Source of the DNA: Deltaproteobacteria bacterium
GTDB taxonomy: Bacteria > Desulfobacterota > Desulfovibrionia > Desulfovibrionales > Desulfomicrobiaceae
Length of the DNA: 38,503 nt
Assembly: GCA_009929795.1 (NCBI GenBank)
Contig: RZZR01000009.1
Span: 1 to 38,503 of the forward strand
Reading direction: 5' to 3'
The position numbers were made by a program, and so were the translations under genes. The notes beneath the pieces are model-generated. The model made no database searches. It saw nothing but the letters and a program-made list of their open reading frames with translations, and had not been told where the DNA came from. Shown piece by piece: positions 16,539 to 25,784 of the stretch; positions within the stretch are counted from its first letter, which is position 1; each line of letters begins with the position of its first letter.

Positions 16539-17618
16539 ATGATCGAAAAGCTTGAAGCCCTTGAGCAGCGTTTTCAGTTGCTCGATGCCGAATTGGGTTC
16601 GCCGGATGTCTACGCCGACAAGGAACGCTATCGGACCTTGGCTAAGAAGAGGTCCGGTCTGGAAGATGTCGTGCTCACCTACCGGGAGTTCAAGCGGATA
16701 CGAAGTGAAGCTGCGGACAATGAAATTCTTGCCAGAGATCCCGACCCGGAGATGCGGGCCTTGGCCCAAGAAGAACTTCGGGTGCTCAAGACCCGGCTTG
16801 TTGAGACCGAGGCTCGGCTCAAGGATCTCCTGACGCCTCGTGATCCTCTCGATGAAAAAAACGTTATCCTTGAGATACGGGCCGGGACTGGTGGAGACGA
16901 GGCTGGTCTGTTCGCCGCCGATCTGTTTAGGATGTACTGTCGGTACGCCGAGGCCCAGGGCTGGAAGGTGGAACTTGTTGATATGCACGATTCCGGAGCA
17001 GGGGGCATTAAGGAAGTGGTGGTCTCTGTTGCCGGCGACCAAGTATATAGCCGCCTTAAATTTGAGTCGGGAACTCACAGGGTTCAGCGGGTTCCGGCCA
17101 CTGAATCCCAGGGCCGTATTCACACCTCTGCCGTTACCGTGGCTATTTTGCCGGAGGCTGAAGATGTCGAGGTAGACATCCAGCCGTCGGATCTTCGGGT
17201 TGATGTCTTCAGGTCTTCCGGTCCTGGCGGCCAAAGCGTTAACACCACGGACTCTGCCGTTCGCCTGACCCATCTTCCGTCGGGCCTGGTAGTCATCTGT
17301 CAGGACGAGAAATCCCAGCACAAAAATAAGGCCAAGGCCCTCAAAGTCCTCAGAGCCAGGCTCATGCAACAGGTTCAGGACGAGAAGAAGCGTGAGTACG
17401 ACGCTAACCGCCGTTCTCAGGTCGGGAGTGGCGACCGTTCCGAACGGATCAGAACCTACAATTTTCCGCAGGGTCGAATTACCGACCACCGCATCAACCT
17501 CACGGTCTACAACCTTGAGGTTATTCTCGAGGGGGACCTAGATCCCATCGTCGACCCCCTGATCCAGCACTACCGGGCAGAAGCCATGCGTGACGATGGG
17601 TCCGGAATGTCCACCTAG
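16539..17618 (+). CDS. prfA: Peptide chain release factor 1
   Basis: The 359-residue RF1 reads UAA and UAG. It carries the tripeptide anticodon PAT (in [14 protein letters not shown], about 187-189) and the universal GGQ ([17 protein letters not shown], about 228-230) that triggers hydrolysis of peptidyl-tRNA. The length and domain order are normal. PrmC, encoded immediately downstream, methylates the GGQ glutamine. The ribosome site before ATG is weak. A T-rich gap (16482-16538) without a hairpin separates it from rpmE. Confidence 0.97.
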   Translation: MIEKLEALEQRFQLLDAELGSPDVYADKERYRTLAKKRSGLEDVVLTYREFKRIRSEAADNEILARDPDPEMRALAQEELRVLKTRLVETEARLKDLLTPRDPLDEKNVILEIRAGTGGDEAGLFAADLFRMYCRYAEAQGWKVELVDMHDSGAGGIKEVVVSVAGDQVYSRLKFESGTHRVQRVPATESQGRIHTSAVTVAILPEAEDVEVDIQPSDLRVDVFRSSGPGGQSVNTTDSAVRLTHLPSGLVVICQDEKSQHKNKAKALKVLRARLMQQVQDEKKREYDANRRSQVGSGDRSERIRTYNFPQGRITDHRINLTVYNLEVILEGDLDPIVDPLIQHYRAEAMRDDGSGMST

Positions 17619-17629
17619 CCTTTTTCGGA

Positions 17630-18472
17630 ATGATCATCCGCGAGGCTTTGGCCTGGGCCAAGACCCTTTTGTCCGCGACGTCAGCGGATTCACCAATTCT
17701 GTCAGCCGATGTTCTTCTGGCCCATGTGGTCGGATGCAAGCGCGTCGATCTCTACACTCGTTCTGAAACGGTTCTTGATGCTGTCCAGCAGGCCAGATTT
17801 CGAGATCTGATATGCCGTCGAGCGGCACTCGAGCCAGTGGCTTATCTGACCGGCGTCAAGGAGTTTCGAGGGCTCGATCTGTCAGTAGGCCCGGATGTTT
17901 TGATCCCAAGGCCGGAGACCGAGGAGCTTGTCGATCTTGCTCTGTCGTTGATTTGCGAAAGGGACCCGTTTCGATTTCTCGATGTTGGCACCGGAAGCGG
18001 GGCCATTGCCGTAGCCATGGCCGTCGAACGAGCGCTGGCTACAGGACTGGCCATGGATCTTTCCATGAGCGCTTTATCGTTTGCTACCAAAAATCTCAAG
18101 CGTCATGGAGTGTTGGAGCGGGTTTTCCTGCTTTGCGCCGACATGGTCTCGGCCCTCAAGGCAGGACCATGGTTTGATCTGGTCGTGGCCAATCCTCCCT
18201 ATCTATCCAATACTGAATATGGATCTCTTGATCCGGGCGTGGCGGCATACGAACCATATCTTGCACTGGTGTCCGGGGTTGGGGGCTGCGAGATGCCGAT
18301 CAGGACCGGAATCGAAGCCCGTCAACTGGTCAAGAGAGGGGGAAGTTTGGTCATGGAAATTGGGTGTACACAAGGTGAAGTGGTGCGAGAGGCCTTGGAG
18401 GGACTATGGGCATGCGTTGACATCTGTCCGGACACGAGCGGCAGAGGTCGCTTTGTTCTGGCCAGGGCCTAG
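17630..18472 (+). CDS. prmC: Release factor glutamine methyltransferase
   Basis: The 280-residue enzyme N5-methylates the Gln of the GGQ motif in release factors. It has an N-terminal helical domain (1-75), then VLIPRPETEELVDLAL, the SAM loop FLDVGTGSGAIAVAMA and the catalytic NPPY (in VVANPPYLS). It starts 11 bases after prfA, the usual arrangement for enzyme and substrate. One variation from many homologues is a long hydrophilic stretch after NPPY, but this stays within family limits. Confidence 0.96.
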   Translation: MIIREALAWAKTLLSATSADSPILSADVLLAHVVGCKRVDLYTRSETVLDAVQQARFRDLICRRAALEPVAYLTGVKEFRGLDLSVGPDVLIPRPETEELVDLALSLICERDPFRFLDVGTGSGAIAVAMAVERALATGLAMDLSMSALSFATKNLKRHGVLERVFLLCADMVSALKAGPWFDLVVANPPYLSNTEYGSLDPGVAAYEPYLALVSGVGGCEMPIRTGIEARQLVKRGGSLVMEIGCTQGEVVREALEGLWACVDICPDTSGRGRFVLARA

Positions 18473-18601
18473 CATGTGTCGTAAGAGCCACAGGTGTGTG
18501 AAGAAATACATTCGTTACCGTGAATTTTTAAAATAAAATTATATGATTTCAAATGGTTGAAGCGAGAAATTTCAGGCATCATATTTGCTTTAGCCATGCT
18601 C

Positions 18602-19522
18602 ATGAAACAAACAACTCTCAGAAAATCAGTGTGTTGTTCGGGAATTGGGCTGCACAGTGGCCAGAAGATTGAACTGACTCTCAGGCCGGCCGATTCGGAT
18701 ACGGGTATCCTCTTTGTTCAGGTCGATGGCCCGGAACGCCAGCATCTTTCTTTGGGGCCGGAACGTGTCGTTAGCACTGGCTTGGCCACGTCCATCGGCA
18801 ACGGAAATGCCAAGATCTCGACCGTGGAGCATCTTTTGGGAGCTGTGCAGGGCATGGGCATCGACAATCTCGTTGTCGAAGTCTGCGGGCCGGAGATTCC
18901 GATTCTCGACGGAAGTGCGGCCCCCTTTGTCTTTCTCTTCCATCAGGCCGGCTTGCGGACGCAAAATGTCGGAAAAAAGGTTTTTGCCCTGAAGAAAACC
19001 ATCAGGTATGAGCAGGGTGGCAAGTGGATCAAGGGACGTCCCTATGATGGTCTGAAGGTCAGATACACAATTGATTTTGGACACCCCAGGGTCGGGCGGC
19101 AGGTAAAGACCTTGGTCCTTGATCCTGATGTATTTGTTCAGGAAATTTCTCGGGCCAGAACTTTCGGGTTTCTCCGGGACGTTGAGGCGCTGCAGCGAAG
19201 CGGCCTCGCCCGGGGTGGTTCCCTTGAGAACGCCTTGGTTCTTGACGAGTACGATGTGGTCAATCCCGAAGGGATGCGCTTTGATGACGAGCCTGTTAGG
19301 CACAAGATTCTGGATTTTTTGGGAGACATGTTCATGCTCGGCCGCCCTATCCGGGGAGATTTTTTGATTCATTGCTCTGGACATGCCCTGAATAATGATT
19401 TTTGCCGTTTCTTGTTTCAAAACCGTGACGACTACCTCAGCTTGATTGATCTTGGAACATCCAGCGGGCAATGGTCCGAGGTGACCGCCCCGCATCCCGG
19501 GACCGAGCCTGCCTGGGTCTAG
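18602..19522 (+). CDS. lpxC: UDP-3-O-acyl-N-acetylglucosamine deacetylase
   Basis: LpxC carries out the committed step of lipid A synthesis, which shows an outer membrane with lipopolysaccharide. Zinc ligands are visible in STVEHLLGAV (His) and RHKILDFLGD (His and Asp), and the general-base His is in HCSGHALNN. GIGLHSGQKIELTLRPA and EISRARTFGF are also typical. The 306-residue start at 18602 (MKQTTLRK) fits the family; ATG at 18596 is equally possible. No good ribosome site is seen, and the 120 bases upstream are AT-rich, so it may have its own promoter. A strong terminator follows. Confidence 0.96.
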   Translation: MKQTTLRKSVCCSGIGLHSGQKIELTLRPADSDTGILFVQVDGPERQHLSLGPERVVSTGLATSIGNGNAKISTVEHLLGAVQGMGIDNLVVEVCGPEIPILDGSAAPFVFLFHQAGLRTQNVGKKVFALKKTIRYEQGGKWIKGRPYDGLKVRYTIDFGHPRVGRQVKTLVLDPDVFVQEISRARTFGFLRDVEALQRSGLARGGSLENALVLDEYDVVNPEGMRFDDEPVRHKILDFLGDMFMLGRPIRGDFLIHCSGHALNNDFCRFLFQNRDDYLSLIDLGTSSGQWSEVTAPHPGTEPAWV

Positions 19523-19537
19523 CAAGGTCCTTTGTGG

Positions 19538-19580
19538 AAAAAGGCCGGCTGGTCATTTTTGACCAGCCGGCCTTTTTTTT
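19538..19580. terminator. Strong intrinsic terminator after lpxC
   Basis: An 18-base stem with core GGCCGGCTGGTCA and a TTTT loop is followed by eight or more T. The A-run on the left makes it usable from the dnaA side as well, whose stop lies about 60 bases to the right. It closes the plus-strand gene series. Confidence 0.93.
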
Positions 19581-19642
19581 TGCGCCAATGCCTATCCTGC
19601 GGATCGAGCGAAGAAGTTAGACCCATCCGGCATTGAAAAGGA

Positions 19643-21019
19643 TTATGGGGAGCGAAGGGTAGGGACGTGCCCTTTAGGGTCAGGGGCGAGAAGATGGCCA
19701 ATGGTCCGCTGAACCTCCTGCCCGAATCGGGTATCGTCCTTGATGGCTTTTTCCAGATTGGCGATGCCCTTGAGGACTGTCGAGTGCCTGCGATTCAGGG
19801 AGGCTCCGATTTCATTAAGGGAAAGCCCCGTATGCTGTCTCGCCAAGAGAAAAACCGTGTTTCTTGCCAGAACCAGATGACGTTTCCGACTCTTTGACTT
19901 CAGCTCCTGCGGGCTTAACGAATATGTCTTGCAGACGAAGTCGACTATGCGGGGAAGATCAAGGATGGTATTTGACGTTTCGTAGTGGCTCAACACATCC
20001 ACAAGCATGTCCCGGTCGGCCGGACGGTTCAGGAGTTTGACCTTGAGGGCCAAGTTCTTGATGCAGCTCTCAAGTTGCCGCACGTCATGATTGAGGTGCT
20101 CGGCAAGGATATTCTGAATCCCCTCAGGCAGGGCAATCTGGAACTTTTTAGCCTTGCAGGCCACGATTTTTCGGCGAGTCTCAAAGTCTGGCGGAGCGAT
20201 CTCGGCCATGAATCCTTGGGACAAACGCGAGGCCAAATGCGGGTTGACGGCTTTCAGTTCCTTGGGGAAAAAAGTGCTGGTAAAGACGACCTTACTTCCA
20301 TGCTGGGCCAATGCGTTCAAGGTGCAGATGAGTTCGTCCTGAATTTTTTCCTTGCCTTGGAAAAAGTGGATGTCTTCAAGGAGTAGAACATCGACCTGCT
20401 CACGATACCGTGCCTTGAACCGTTCAATTTCACGTGCCTTCAGGGACATGATCATCTGGTTGGCAAAATCTTCGGCTGAAAGGCAGGCTACTCGAAGCCG
20501 AGATCGGTTGGAGGCTTTGATCACGCTGTGCCCGATGGCGTGGATCAAATGTGTTTTTCCAAGCCCGGTCGGGGCGCACAGGAATAGTTGATCCGAAGCA
20601 AAATTTCTGGAACTGAAATGATGGGCAGCCATGTACGCCATTTCGTTGCTAGGGCCGACGACAAAATCCTCGAATCGGAAATCGGCATTGAAGGCCATCT
20701 CGGCAGTCTTGATGGCGGGATCCATGGGCAGGGTGAGAGGCTCATTAGGTTCATGGCGACGACTGGACTGGCCGCGAGTTCCTTTTTTGGCCGTGATCTG
20801 CACTGAAGTTTGGGATCCAAGGACCTGGCGGACCGCTGTCAAGATGTCCTCAAGCATATGCTGGCGAATCCAGCCGGCCACGAAGGGATTGGGGGCCTCA
20901 AGAATCAGGTCGGATCCTTGAATGTTTCCAACTAGGGGTCTGATCCAAGCCTGAAAAATTCCGGGTTTCAGTTGGTTTTTGAGAATATGTTGGATGGCGT
21001 CCCAATCTTTCGGCATCAT
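19643..21019 (-). CDS. dnaA: DnaA replication initiator, divergent
   Basis: The 458-residue protein shows all DnaA domains: N-terminal domain I (1-75), a short linker, an AAA+ ATPase (about 110-340) with Walker A APTGLGKTH and Walker B LLLEDIHFF, the arginine finger in ASRLSQGF and sensor II in VRQLESC. A C-terminal DNA-binding domain ends in RRHSTVLKGI (410-419). Several conserved positions differ: the DD of Walker B is ED, the first box-VII Arg is His, and Arg411 stands where base-reading Asp433 of E. coli DnaA should be. The gene is isolated from dnaN, recF and gyrB. It could be the sole initiator or a second paralogue, since some Desulfovibrio genomes carry two. Confidence 0.9.
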   Translation of the reverse strand: MMPKDWDAIQHILKNQLKPGIFQAWIRPLVGNIQGSDLILEAPNPFVAGWIRQHMLEDILTAVRQVLGSQTSVQITAKKGTRGQSSRRHEPNEPLTLPMDPAIKTAEMAFNADFRFEDFVVGPSNEMAYMAAHHFSSRNFASDQLFLCAPTGLGKTHLIHAIGHSVIKASNRSRLRVACLSAEDFANQMIMSLKAREIERFKARYREQVDVLLLEDIHFFQGKEKIQDELICTLNALAQHGSKVVFTSTFFPKELKAVNPHLASRLSQGFMAEIAPPDFETRRKIVACKAKKFQIALPEGIQNILAEHLNHDVRQLESCIKNLALKVKLLNRPADRDMLVDVLSHYETSNTILDLPRIVDFVCKTYSLSPQELKSKSRKRHLVLARNTVFLLARQHTGLSLNEIGASLNRRHSTVLKGIANLEKAIKDDTRFGQEVQRTIGHLLAPDPKGHVPTLRSP

Positions 21020-21362
21020 GGAGAGTTATCTACGTAGGGATACGCGGGCAAGGCAACGTCAAAAATGTGCGGCCACTCGGTGCTTAGCTGGTTGACTGTC
21101 TACATTCTATCTATTTGAAATTTTGTATTATATATCGAATCACCTCTGTAACGCACGAATTGAACTGGCAAGCGAGATTCCCCGCTTACTATGGCTTTCA
21201 GGCTGTCAAGGAGAAAGTTATCAACATATTGTTTATTATTTATCTACGATAAGTTATCATATTTCTCTTGAAAATCATCCAAATACGAATTGAATCGTCA
21301 AAGGTGACATCAATGAGAACAGGAGCAATGTGAGCGGATTTCAGTAACTGGAAAGTTGGCCA
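21020..21362. other. AT-rich region upstream of dnaA with TTATC motifs; dnaA promoter and possible origin
   Basis: This 343-base gap holds no gene and is far richer in A+T than its surroundings. TTATCTACG occurs at 21026-21034 and 21240-21248, TTATCAACA (close to the DnaA box TTATCCACA) at 21218-21226, and GATAAGTTATC, a palindrome, at 21249-21259. ACGAATTGAA is repeated at 21155 and 21285. A minus-strand TATAAT (21132-21127) about 110 bases before dnaA could be its -10. These features suit dnaA autoregulation or an origin. Against an origin, gene series on both sides point toward this site, whereas genes usually point away from an origin. Confidence 0.5.
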
Positions 21363-22757
21363 CTATTCGAAGTTTTCCCCAAGGGTCAGTCGAGTCCATC
21401 TTCTGTGGACATGTCGGTCGTAGCCACCTGGGACGCAGGGCCAGAGGGATTTGTTCTGGAACAGGGGCTCTTCCTTCAAGGGATAGGGCGAGATCTGGCA
21501 GGCCCTCTCGAAGAATGCAGTGCCAGGGATGGGGCTGTACAAGGCTAATTCAGGGCGGATTCCATGTTTTTTGACCTTTTGTATGGCGGAATGGATTTCT
21601 TTGGGATTTTGGTCCGGGAGGCCGAACAATATGTATGTCCGGATCAAGGTTGGATTGATGCCAGCCTGAAAGATATTTTTCAAGGCCCAGGTCCATTCAT
21701 CCTCAGTCAGTTTGTGATCGCGCCTGCCCTCAAAATCGGTCGTTTCAAGGCCAAGTCGCAGGGTGGTCAGGCCAGCGGCGGCCAGGCGGCTACACGTCTT
21801 GGCATCCAGGAGACGGATGTGAACGGCATTGGGGGTATGGAGTCGGATCTTGCCTGCAGAAGCCCAGTCAAGAAAGGAATCAAGCCAGGCTTCTGGCCGA
21901 ACAAGAAGGGCGTCGTCGTAGAAGGCGAAGTCACGGACACCGAGATTAAATTGGTGTTCGGCCAGTTTCAAAGGGATGGAAGGATCGGACTGGACAAAAT
22001 CGGGATGAAGAATGGAACTGGCACAGTACGGGCAGTGGTATGGGCAGCCCCTTGAGCCGATTACCGGGGAGAAGGCCGGAGAGGGATAGAGGTCAAGGGC
22101 TAGGTCGAAGTAGGGGATTGGCGGCAAGGGTGGAGCCGCCTGTCGTCCCAATACGGCCCAAAATGAGGTCCAGTTGTCTGGTCGTTCGAGAGGGCCGGAA
22201 ATGACGAGATCGGCCCCGATGTGGGTCGCAATATCTGGGCAGAGTGAGGGAAAGACGCCCCCGAGGACGATGGGGGTTCTGGGCCAAACATGTCTGGCAA
22301 GGCGTATTGCCTCGACCGTGCCAGGATACCAATAGGTCATGATCGAGGTGACCATGACGAGATCCGGGGAAGGATCAAGCGCAGTAAGGGCATCCTCTAC
22401 GGCCCCCGCGTCGAGACCGTAGCGGGCGAATTGTCTGGGGATGCCTTTCAGAGGGCCTGGAACAGGCAGAGGTTGTCTCGGGTATCGGCCTCGGCCAAAG
22501 GGGTGTTGTCTAGGCCAGGGATGGTCCTCCCAGGTCTGGTCCAAACAGTCCAAAAGAGAGATGGAACACCCGGCCCGGCGGAGCATGGACAGGCATGCAA
22601 GCAACCCGACCGGTCGGGACCAGAGGTTGTAGGCCGTGAAATCGTGGATCCATGGGTTGATTCCTAGAACTCTTGGCCCATGGTCTCCCCGCTTGTCAGG
22701 GCAGAAGGTCCAGGTAATCTCCGGCCATTTTGGCTTCCTGGGTTTCTGGAAAATCAT
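21363..22757 (-). CDS. B12-binding-type radical SAM protein, start probably disturbed
   Basis: The protein has a Rossmann-like N-terminal half of the cobalamin-binding type (VLGINPWIHDF, then GLLACLSMLRRAG, VLGGVFPSLCP, GADLVISG). A radical SAM domain follows with C-x3-C-x2-C in GSRGCPYHCPYC, plus LGLETTDF and TYILFGLPDQ. Homologues in this group begin just before VLGINPW. Here no ATG, GTG or TTG precedes that point in frame until 22757, deep in the previous gene. An ATG at 22681 behind GGGGAG is one base out of frame. The coordinates use the first open start, but the natural start is probably 22681 with a one-base loss. The substrate is unknown. Confidence 0.75.
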   Translation of the reverse strand: MIFQKPRKPKWPEITWTFCPDKRGDHGPRVLGINPWIHDFTAYNLWSRPVGLLACLSMLRRAGCSISLLDCLDQTWEDHPWPRQHPFGRGRYPRQPLPVPGPLKGIPRQFARYGLDAGAVEDALTALDPSPDLVMVTSIMTYWYPGTVEAIRLARHVWPRTPIVLGGVFPSLCPDIATHIGADLVISGPLERPDNWTSFWAVLGRQAAPPLPPIPYFDLALDLYPSPAFSPVIGSRGCPYHCPYCASSILHPDFVQSDPSIPLKLAEHQFNLGVRDFAFYDDALLVRPEAWLDSFLDWASAGKIRLHTPNAVHIRLLDAKTCSRLAAAGLTTLRLGLETTDFEGRRDHKLTEDEWTWALKNIFQAGINPTLIRTYILFGLPDQNPKEIHSAIQKVKKHGIRPELALYSPIPGTAFFERACQISPYPLKEEPLFQNKSLWPCVPGGYDRHVHRRWTRLTLGENFE

Positions 22758-23457
22758 TGGCGATGCGGGTGAACCATGTTCGGGCCTCGGCATTGTTTCC
22801 CTTGCGGACAAGATTCTCGGCAAGTGCCAGTTGGAGGGCCGGACTCTCGAGGTTGGATTCGACCCCCTTCTCGAGCCATTCCTGGGCCTCATCGACCCTA
22901 TCTATGGACACCAGGGTCCTAGCCAGGAGTACGTAGGCAGGGGCATAGCGCCAATTCTTGTCGATGCTGATTCTGGCGTACTCGATGGTCATGGTTTCGT
23001 CTCCCTGCTCCAGATAGGATCTGGCCATGTTGTAGGCCGGAAGCTCAGGGGTCAGGTAGTCGATCATGGCCAGGGCCTTGGCGAAGGCCTCCTGGGCTTG
23101 GGCAATCTTGTTGCGGCTCATCAGGACGAAACCAAGGGAGTTCCAGCCGTCGCCAGATCCGGGTTCGATTTTGACGCAGGCCTGGAATTCCTTCTCGCTG
23201 GCCGCAAGTTCGTCCAAAAGGAGATAGGCGTGTCCGAGGGCATAGTGATAGCGCCAGTCCTTTTGTCCCTGATCGGCCAGAGGCAAGAGTTCCTTGACGG
23301 CCCTGCGGGGCTCTCCGCTTCGGATGTAGGACTCGGCAAGGTCGATGTGGATTTTTAGTTCCCTTTCAGACACGGTTTGCCCTCCGCGGGGGGTGGCGCA
23401 GCCTATCGAAAGACTGAGCAGAGCAAGGAGGCAGAAAAGAACAATGTGGAGTTTCAT
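22696..23457 (-). CDS. TPR-repeat lipoprotein
   Basis: The 253-residue protein opens with a lipoprotein signal (lipobox SIGC, Cys20). It is then built of about six tetratricopeptide-like helical pairs (for example YHYALGHAYLLLDELAASEKEF and AYVLLARTLVSIDRVDEAQEWLEKG). It is PilF/PilW-like in architecture, and PilF-type lipoproteins help assemble type IV pilus secretins. No other pilus gene apart from a PilR-like regulator lies in the window, so a pilus role is only suggested. It starts 3 bases after the hisG stop and is likely co-transcribed with the his genes. Confidence 0.82.
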   Translation of the reverse strand: MKLHIVLFCLLALLSLSIGCATPRGGQTVSERELKIHIDLAESYIRSGEPRRAVKELLPLADQGQKDWRYHYALGHAYLLLDELAASEKEFQACVKIEPGSGDGWNSLGFVLMSRNKIAQAQEAFAKALAMIDYLTPELPAYNMARSYLEQGDETMTIEYARISIDKNWRYAPAYVLLARTLVSIDRVDEAQEWLEKGVESNLESPALQLALAENLVRKGNNAEARTWFTRIANDFPETQEAKMAGDYLDLLP

Positions 23458-23460
23458 GGC

Positions 23461-24342
23461 TTAGATGACCTTGTTCAAGGAGTATTCGATGATGGCCTCG
23501 GCTCCGACCTTCTGAAGTTTGGGCACTAGTTCTCGAACCAGATCGGACTCGACGACGATCTCCACGGACAGCCATTTGGAGTTGTAGAGGTGGGCGATGG
23601 TCGGGGAGGTCATGCTCGGAAGGATGGCCATGATCTCCTCCATGGCCGAGGAAGGGGCGTTCATTTTCAGGCCGACCATACGCTCGGCCCGCAGTGCCCC
23701 CTGGAGGAGAGTGTTCATGTTTTCGATGCGGATCCGTTTCCAAGGGTCTTCCCATGCCTGGCGGTTGGCGATGAGCTGGGTGTTGGTCTGAAGAAGTTCG
23801 GCAATGATGCGCAGACCATGGGCCTTGATGGTCGTGCCGGTTTCGGTGATTTCGACGATGGCATCCGCCAGGCCTTCGACAACCTTAGCCTCGGTGGCTC
23901 CCCAGGAATACTCGACTTTGACCGGAATTCCGGCATTTTTGAAATAGTTCCGGGTGAAGTTGACGAATTCGGTGGCAATGACCTTGTCGGCAAGGTCCTC
24001 GGGCCGACGAAAGGGAGAGTCTCCCGCTACGGCCAGGACCCAGCGGGCCGGCCGGTTACTTGTCTTGGAGTAGATAAGGTCGGCGACAACCACGACGTCG
24101 GATTCGTTTTCCAGAACCCAGTCCTTGCCGGTCAGGCCTACGTCCAAAACTCCTGATTCTACGTATCGTGACATCTCCTGGGCCCGGCACAGGCTGCAGG
24201 TCATGTACTCGTCGTTGATTTCGGGGAAATAGTTGCGGTGATGTGATGTCAGCTTCCAGCCCGCCCGGGCGAAGAGCTTGATCGTGGCCTCCTCAAGGGA
24301 TCCTTTGGGGATGCCGAGTTTGAGACGTTTTGTTTCGAGCAT
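23461..24342 (-). CDS. hisG: ATP phosphoribosyltransferase, long form
   Basis: This 293-residue enzyme makes the first intermediate of histidine synthesis from ATP and PRPP. It begins KLGIPKGSLEEATIKLF and has GVLDVGLTGKDWVLE, EFVNFTRNYFK and the phosphate-binding ETGTTIKAHGL. The length and the C-terminal ACT-like domain (last 75 residues, with MTSPTIAHLYNSKW) mark the long form, which is inhibited by histidine and does not need HisZ. The start at 24342 has AGGAGG inside the end of hisI, one base apart. An open frame to 24459 lies inside hisI and is not used. Confidence 0.96.
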   Translation of the reverse strand: MLETKRLKLGIPKGSLEEATIKLFARAGWKLTSHHRNYFPEINDEYMTCSLCRAQEMSRYVESGVLDVGLTGKDWVLENESDVVVVADLIYSKTSNRPARWVLAVAGDSPFRRPEDLADKVIATEFVNFTRNYFKNAGIPVKVEYSWGATEAKVVEGLADAIVEITETGTTIKAHGLRIIAELLQTNTQLIANRQAWEDPWKRIRIENMNTLLQGALRAERMVGLKMNAPSSAMEEIMAILPSMTSPTIAHLYNSKWLSVEIVVESDLVRELVPKLQKVGAEAIIEYSLNKVI

Positions 24343-24343
24343 G

Positions 24344-24730
24344 CTATTTATATACCTCCTTGGGGTCGAAGACGAGAGGGGAACATTCGGACCAAAGACC
24401 GTCTTCCGGGGAGAGCTGTCTGAAAAAGCAGCTCCGGTAGCCTTTGTGGCAGGCGGCACCGCCGATCTGTTCGACTTGAATCAAAATGGTGTCCGCGTCG
24501 CAGTCTATCCGGACGGACAGAACCCGCTGGACATGTCCGGAGGTGCCTCCTTTGCGCCAGAGTTCGTTTCGGCTTCGACTATGATAATGGGCCTCGCCCG
24601 TGGCCAGGGTGGTCTCCCAGGCCTCCTCGTCCATGTATGCCAGCATGAGGACTTCTCCGGTTGCGTGGTCTTGGGCGATGGCCGGTAGCAAGCCATTTCC
24701 TTTGGCGAAGTCGGGTCGAATATCTGTCAT
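24344..24730 (-). CDS. hisI: Phosphoribosyl-AMP cyclohydrolase
   Basis: The 128-residue enzyme catalyses the third step of histidine synthesis. It carries [35 protein letters not shown], the metal-binding DCDAD and the zinc cysteines ([13 protein letters not shown]). It is the single-domain form without the HisE pyrophosphohydrolase half. It overlaps rlmN by the ATGA sequence and is followed after one base by hisG, so translation of the three is likely coupled. Pathway order (step 3 before step 1 here) is not colinear. Confidence 0.96.
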   Translation of the reverse strand: MTDIRPDFAKGNGLLPAIAQDHATGEVLMLAYMDEEAWETTLATGEAHYHSRSRNELWRKGGTSGHVQRVLSVRIDCDADTILIQVEQIGGAACHKGYRSCFFRQLSPEDGLWSECSPLVFDPKEVYK

Positions 24731-25764
24731 GCGTCCTTCCGGTGAGGGTTAGAGGGTCGGATGAGCAATTGCCCGCAGGCTGCGGCGATGTCCAGACCCT
24801 TGCTTTTTCGAACCGTGGCCGTCAAGCCTTTGCCCCAAAGCAGGTCGGCGAATGCGTTCACCGCCTGAAGGGTAGGGGGTTCGTAAGGCAGGCCGGGCCC
24901 CGGGTTGTATGCGATTAGGTTGATCTTGCACCGCAGGCCGTTCAGAAGCCGGACCAGCCCCCGGGCGTGCTCCAGCCGGTCATTGATTCCGCCCAGAAGC
25001 AGGTACTCGATGGTGATCCGTTCCCTCGGCTCCAGGGGGTAGGCCTTGAGTTCGGCCATCAGCCGGTCCAGCGGCAAGGCCTTGGCGGCCACGGGCATGA
25101 TTCGTTCCCGAAGATCCTGATTTGGAGCGTGAAGGGAAATGGCGAGCATGGCCAGTCGGGACCGGGCCACCTGACCGATGCGATCCTCCACCCCGCAGGT
25201 CGACAGGGTGATCCGGCGTCTGGATAGACCGAGTCCCATGGGGTCGTGGAGGGTTTCCAGGGCTGGTTCGGTGGCCTTCCAGTTAAGGAGGGGTTCGCCC
25301 ATGCCCATGACGACGACGTTCCTGATCTCGGTCTCCCGCCCCGAGGCCTGAAGATGGGCGAGTCCGGCCAGAAGCTGGCCAGCGATTTCGCCAGCGGTCA
25401 TGTTTCTTGTCAGGCCCATGGTTCCGGTGGAGCAGAAGGTGCAGGCCATGGGGCAGCCGACTTGGGTGGAGATGCACTGGGTGACCCGGCCCCGATCGGG
25501 GATGAGGACCGTTTCAACGAGAGCTCCGTCGGCAAGCGCGAGGGCGAGCTTTACGGTACCGTCGGCGCTGGCGAGGGCCTTAGCTATCTGCGGTGGTCTG
25601 ATGGACCACGACCGGGCCATGAGCTTCCGGAACGCCTTGGAAACGTTGGTCATCTCGTCGAAGGTGGCGGCCCTGCGTTTCCACAGCCATTGCCAGACCT
25701 GGTCGGCCCTGAACCCGGGTTCGTTTCGTTCGGCGACCCACCGGGTTAGTTCGGAGCGGGTCAC
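24727..25764 (-). CDS. rlmN: 23S rRNA/tRNA adenine-C2 methyltransferase RlmN
   Basis: The radical SAM methylase modifies A2503 of 23S rRNA and A37 of some tRNAs. Motifs are C-x3-C-x2-C (CPMACTFC), STQVGC before it, [13 protein letters not shown], the late ITLSTCG, and the second catalytic Cys near the end (AAACGQL). The length of 345 residues is usual. The annotated start is GTG at 25764, but the codons just upstream read NILE, as in many homologues. The real start may therefore be slightly earlier with a rare codon. The gene begins 20 bases after the HD gene ends. Confidence 0.93.
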   Translation of the reverse strand: MTRSELTRWVAERNEPGFRADQVWQWLWKRRAATFDEMTNVSKAFRKLMARSWSIRPPQIAKALASADGTVKLALALADGALVETVLIPDRGRVTQCISTQVGCPMACTFCSTGTMGLTRNMTAGEIAGQLLAGLAHLQASGRETEIRNVVVMGMGEPLLNWKATEPALETLHDPMGLGLSRRRITLSTCGVEDRIGQVARSRLAMLAISLHAPNQDLRERIMPVAAKALPLDRLMAELKAYPLEPRERITIEYLLLGGINDRLEHARGLVRLLNGLRCKINLIAYNPGPGLPYEPPTLQAVNAFADLLWGKGLTATVRKSKGLDIAAACGQLLIRPSNPHRKDA

Positions 25765-25784
25765 TTCAAGAATGTTGGGCCGGT

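Noticed and set aside
16856-16862. A-AAA-AAC slippery heptamer in frame in prfA
   Set aside because: A -1 shift would stop after three codons at UGA in the middle of RF1; no stimulatory structure is evident and RF1 is not known to be frameshift-controlled. Lys/Asn codons explain the run.
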